DNA of 64,000 nucleotides, taken from Leclercia adecarboxylata (GTDB lineage Bacteria > Pseudomonadota > Gammaproteobacteria > Enterobacterales > Enterobacteriaceae). Below the pieces are notes generated by a model. The model did not search any database. It was given only the letters and a program-made list of their open reading frames with translations, and was not told the DNA's origin. Location of the stretch: contig NZ_CP040889.1 of assembly GCF_006171285.1 (NCBI RefSeq), positions 3,286,001 through 3,350,000 on the forward strand. The letters are read 5' to 3'. Below, one piece after another: positions 61,775 through 64,000 of the stretch. The position numbers were made by a program, and so were the translations under genes. The number at the start of each line of letters is the position of its first letter. Position 1 is the first letter of the stretch.

Positions 61775-64000
61775 GCGCACAACGTCCACTCGTGGCCGCC
61801 CAGCCGGGGATCTGGATGGCGGAACAGCTTTCCGACCTGCCCAACGCCTGGAGCGTGGCCCACTACGTCGAGCTGACCGGCCCGGTTGATGCCCCCCTGC
61901 TGGCGAAAGCGGTGGTGGCCGGAATGATGCAGGCCGACACCCTGCGCACCCGCTTTAGCGAAGATAACGGCGAGATAGGGCAGTGGATCGACGACAGCCT
62001 CATCCTGCCGGAACCGCACATCCTCGACCTGCGCGCCGACGGCGATCCGCACGCGGCAGCCCTGGCGGTTATGCACGCCGATCTTAACCAGAACCTGCGC
62101 GTCGACAGCGGCCAGCCCACGGCCTTCCACCTGTTGATTCAGGTGGCGGACAACCGCTGGTACTGGTATCAGCGCTATCACCATTTAGTGGTGGATGGGT
62201 TCAGCTTCCCGGCCATTACCCGCCAGATCGCCGCCATTTATCGTGCCTGGCTGAAAGGCGATGCCACGCCGGATTCACCCTTTACGCCGTTTGCGGAAGT
62301 GGTGGAGGAGTACCAGCGCTATCGCGACAGCGAGGCCTATGCGCGCGACGGCGCGTTCTGGGCGGAGCAGCGCAAACAGCTCCCGCCGCCGGTCTCGCTC
62401 TCCAGCGCGCCGCTGCCGGGTCGCGCCGCCACGACCGACATTCTGCGCCTGAAGCTGACCGCCGATCGTCACGCCTTCAGCCAGCTGGCAAACGCCAGCC
62501 AGAGCCAGCGCACCGACCTTGCGCTCGCGCTGGTGGCCCTGTGGCTCGCCCGCCTGACCGGGCGCATGAACTACGCCGCCGGGTTTATCTTTATGCGCCG
62601 GATGGGCTCCGCGGCGCTCACCGCCACCGGCCCGGTGCTGAACGTGCTGCCGCTGGCGGTGAACATCAACCCGCTGGAGACGCTGCCGGAGCTGGCCCAG
62701 CGCCTGGCCGGACAGATGAAAAAGATGCGTCGCCATCAGCATTACGACGCCGAGCAGATCGTCCGCGACAGCGGGCGTGCCGCCAGCGACGAGGCGCTGT
62801 TCGGCCCGGTGTTTAACGTCAAGGTCTTCGACTATCAGCTGGATATAGACGGCGTACAGGCGGTGACGCACACCCTCGCCACCGGTCCGGTGAACGACCT
62901 GGAGATGGCGCTGTTCCCGGACGAGCAGGGCGGGCTGAGCATTGAGATCCTCGCCAACAAGCAGCGTTACGATGAGGCCACCCTGGTGCGCCACGTCGAG
63001 CGCCTGCATGGCCTGCTGGCGCAGTTTGCCGCCAACAGCGATCTGCGCTGCGGCGAGGCCGAAACCGTTTCTGACGACGAATACCGCCTGCTGGAGAAGA
63101 TCAACCAGACGGCGGTTCCGCTGCCGCTCACCACCCTGAGCGCGCTGGTGGCGGAGCAGGCGGCGAAAACCCCGGACGCCCCGGCGCTGGCCGATGCGCA
63201 TGTGGAGCTCACCTACCGCCAGATGCGCGAGCAGGTGGTGGCCCTGGCAAACCAGCTTCGCGAGCGTGGCGTGAAGCCCGGCGACAGCGTGGCGGTGGCA
63301 CTGCCACGCTCGGTATTCCTGACCCTGGCCCTGCACGCTATCGTCGAAGCGGGGGCCGCGTGGCTGCCGCTGGATACCGGTTATCCCGACGATCGCCTGC
63401 AGATGATGATCGAGGACGCGAAGCCGTCATTGCTGATCACCACCGACGACCAGCGCCCGCGCTTTGACCATCTGCCAGTAACGATTTTTAGTTACAACAC
63501 ACTATTACCTGCTGCGGACTCTGAACCTCTGCACCTGAGCAGGCCGGAACAGACCGCCTATATCATCTTCACCTCCGGCTCGACAGGGCGGCCGAAAGGG
63601 GTGATGGTCGGCCAGACCGCCATCGTCAACCGTCTGCTGTGGATGCAAAACCACTACCCGTTAACCGCCGAAGACGTGGTGGCGCAAAAAACGCCGTGCA
63701 GCTTTGACGTCTCGGTATGGGAGTTCTGGTGGCCGTTTATCGCCGGGGCGAAGCTGGTGATGGCCGAGCCGGAGGCGCACCGCGATCCGCTGGCGATGCA
63801 GGATTTCTTTGCGAAATACGGCGTCACCACCACCCACTTTGTGCCGTCGATGCTGGCGGCCTTTGTCGCCTCGCTGACCCCGGAAAACGTCGCCTGCTGC
63901 GCCAGCCTGAAACAGGTGTTCTGCAGCGGCGAAGCCCTGCCGACCGAACTGTGCCGGGAGTGGGAGCAGCTTACCCATGCCCCGCTGCATAATCTGTATG
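61771..64000 (+). CDS. entF: Enterobactin synthase component F (NRPS), N-terminal part
   Basis: 743 codons are in the window; the gene continues beyond the end (E. coli EntF has 1293 residues). The condensation domain covers about 1-430 with catalytic HHLVVDG (His138 in the second position). The adenylation domain begins about 460 and shows FTSGSTGRPKG (about 600-610), and KTPCSFDVSVWEF follows. It activates L-serine and joins it to dihydroxybenzoate. Thiolation and thioesterase domains lie outside. Confidence 0.96.
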   Translation, partial: MSAQRPLVAAQPGIWMAEQLSDLPNAWSVAHYVELTGPVDAPLLAKAVVAGMMQADTLRTRFSEDNGEIGQWIDDSLILPEPHILDLRADGDPHAAALAVMHADLNQNLRVDSGQPTAFHLLIQVADNRWYWYQRYHHLVVDGFSFPAITRQIAAIYRAWLKGDATPDSPFTPFAEVVEEYQRYRDSEAYARDGAFWAEQRKQLPPPVSLSSAPLPGRAATTDILRLKLTADRHAFSQLANASQSQRTDLALALVALWLARLTGRMNYAAGFIFMRRMGSAALTATGPVLNVLPLAVNINPLETLPELAQRLAGQMKKMRRHQHYDAEQIVRDSGRAASDEALFGPVFNVKVFDYQLDIDGVQAVTHTLATGPVNDLEMALFPDEQGGLSIEILANKQRYDEATLVRHVERLHGLLAQFAANSDLRCGEAETVSDDEYRLLEKINQTAVPLPLTTLSALVAEQAAKTPDAPALADAHVELTYRQMREQVVALANQLRERGVKPGDSVAVALPRSVFLTLALHAIVEAGAAWLPLDTGYPDDRLQMMIEDAKPSLLITTDDQRPRFDHLPVTIFSYNTLLPAADSEPLHLSRPEQTAYIIFTSGSTGRPKGVMVGQTAIVNRLLWMQNHYPLTAEDVVAQKTPCSFDVSVWEFWWPFIAGAKLVMAEPEAHRDPLAMQDFFAKYGVTTTHFVPSMLAAFVASLTPENVACCASLKQVFCSGEALPTELCREWEQLTHAPLHNLY

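Overview
The window is a chromosomal segment of an enterobacterium close to Enterobacter, Lelliottia or Leclercia. The core regions are GC-rich. Proteins such as YbdK, EntD, FhlA, HypA-F, HycA-I, FepA, Fes, YbdZ and EntF read like E. coli orthologues of nearly the same length, but the gene order differs from E. coli. The genus is inferred from protein resemblance only.

1-9.2 kb: the 3' end of an RND efflux pump gene converges on ybdK. Then come a higBA toxin-antitoxin locus whose toxin gene carries an in-frame stop, a D-threonine-aldolase-like enzyme divergent from a LysR regulator, small conserved genes (YmjA family, cold-shock domain, GNAT) and a tandemly duplicated hok/sok-type type I toxin-antitoxin locus. 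9.2-19.8 kb: a sugar regulon with an FGGY kinase, a FucI/AraA-like isomerase, a split transketolase, a SorC-type regulator and an RbsABC-like ABC importer with a DUF2291 lipoprotein. The gene set fits uptake, isomerisation, phosphorylation and transketolase cleavage of a pentose, with D-apiose as the best guess. Two promoter regions in the cluster share one long sequence motif.

19.9-34.3 kb and 47.8-56.1 kb: a nearly complete formate hydrogenlyase (FHL) regulon placed between entD and fepA. It comprises fhlA-hypEDCBA, the divergent hycABCDEFGHI, and then hydN, a Cys-type fdhF paralogue, hypF, a NixA/HoxN nickel permease and the selenocysteine fdhF. Four sigma-54 promoters and nearby inverted repeats (candidate FhlA sites) can be read directly.

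34.4-47.3 kb: accessory DNA splits the FHL regulon. It holds an orphan hcp with a putative effector and DUF1493 partner, a hycI remnant, repeats, a TolA-like lipoprotein gene, a low-GC block of four genes (DUF4062, DUF4393/Abi-alpha-like, PD-(D/E)XK, and an unknown membrane protein), a small orphan gene with a paralogue at 56.8 kb, a lipoprotein gene and a large RTX haem peroxidase gene.

56.1-64 kb: a pair of long inverted repeats with base-pair-compensated hairpins flanks the second paralogue. It is followed by the enterobactin locus fepA / fes-ybdZ-entF with a Fur-box-like sequence between the divergent genes. entF runs off the window end.
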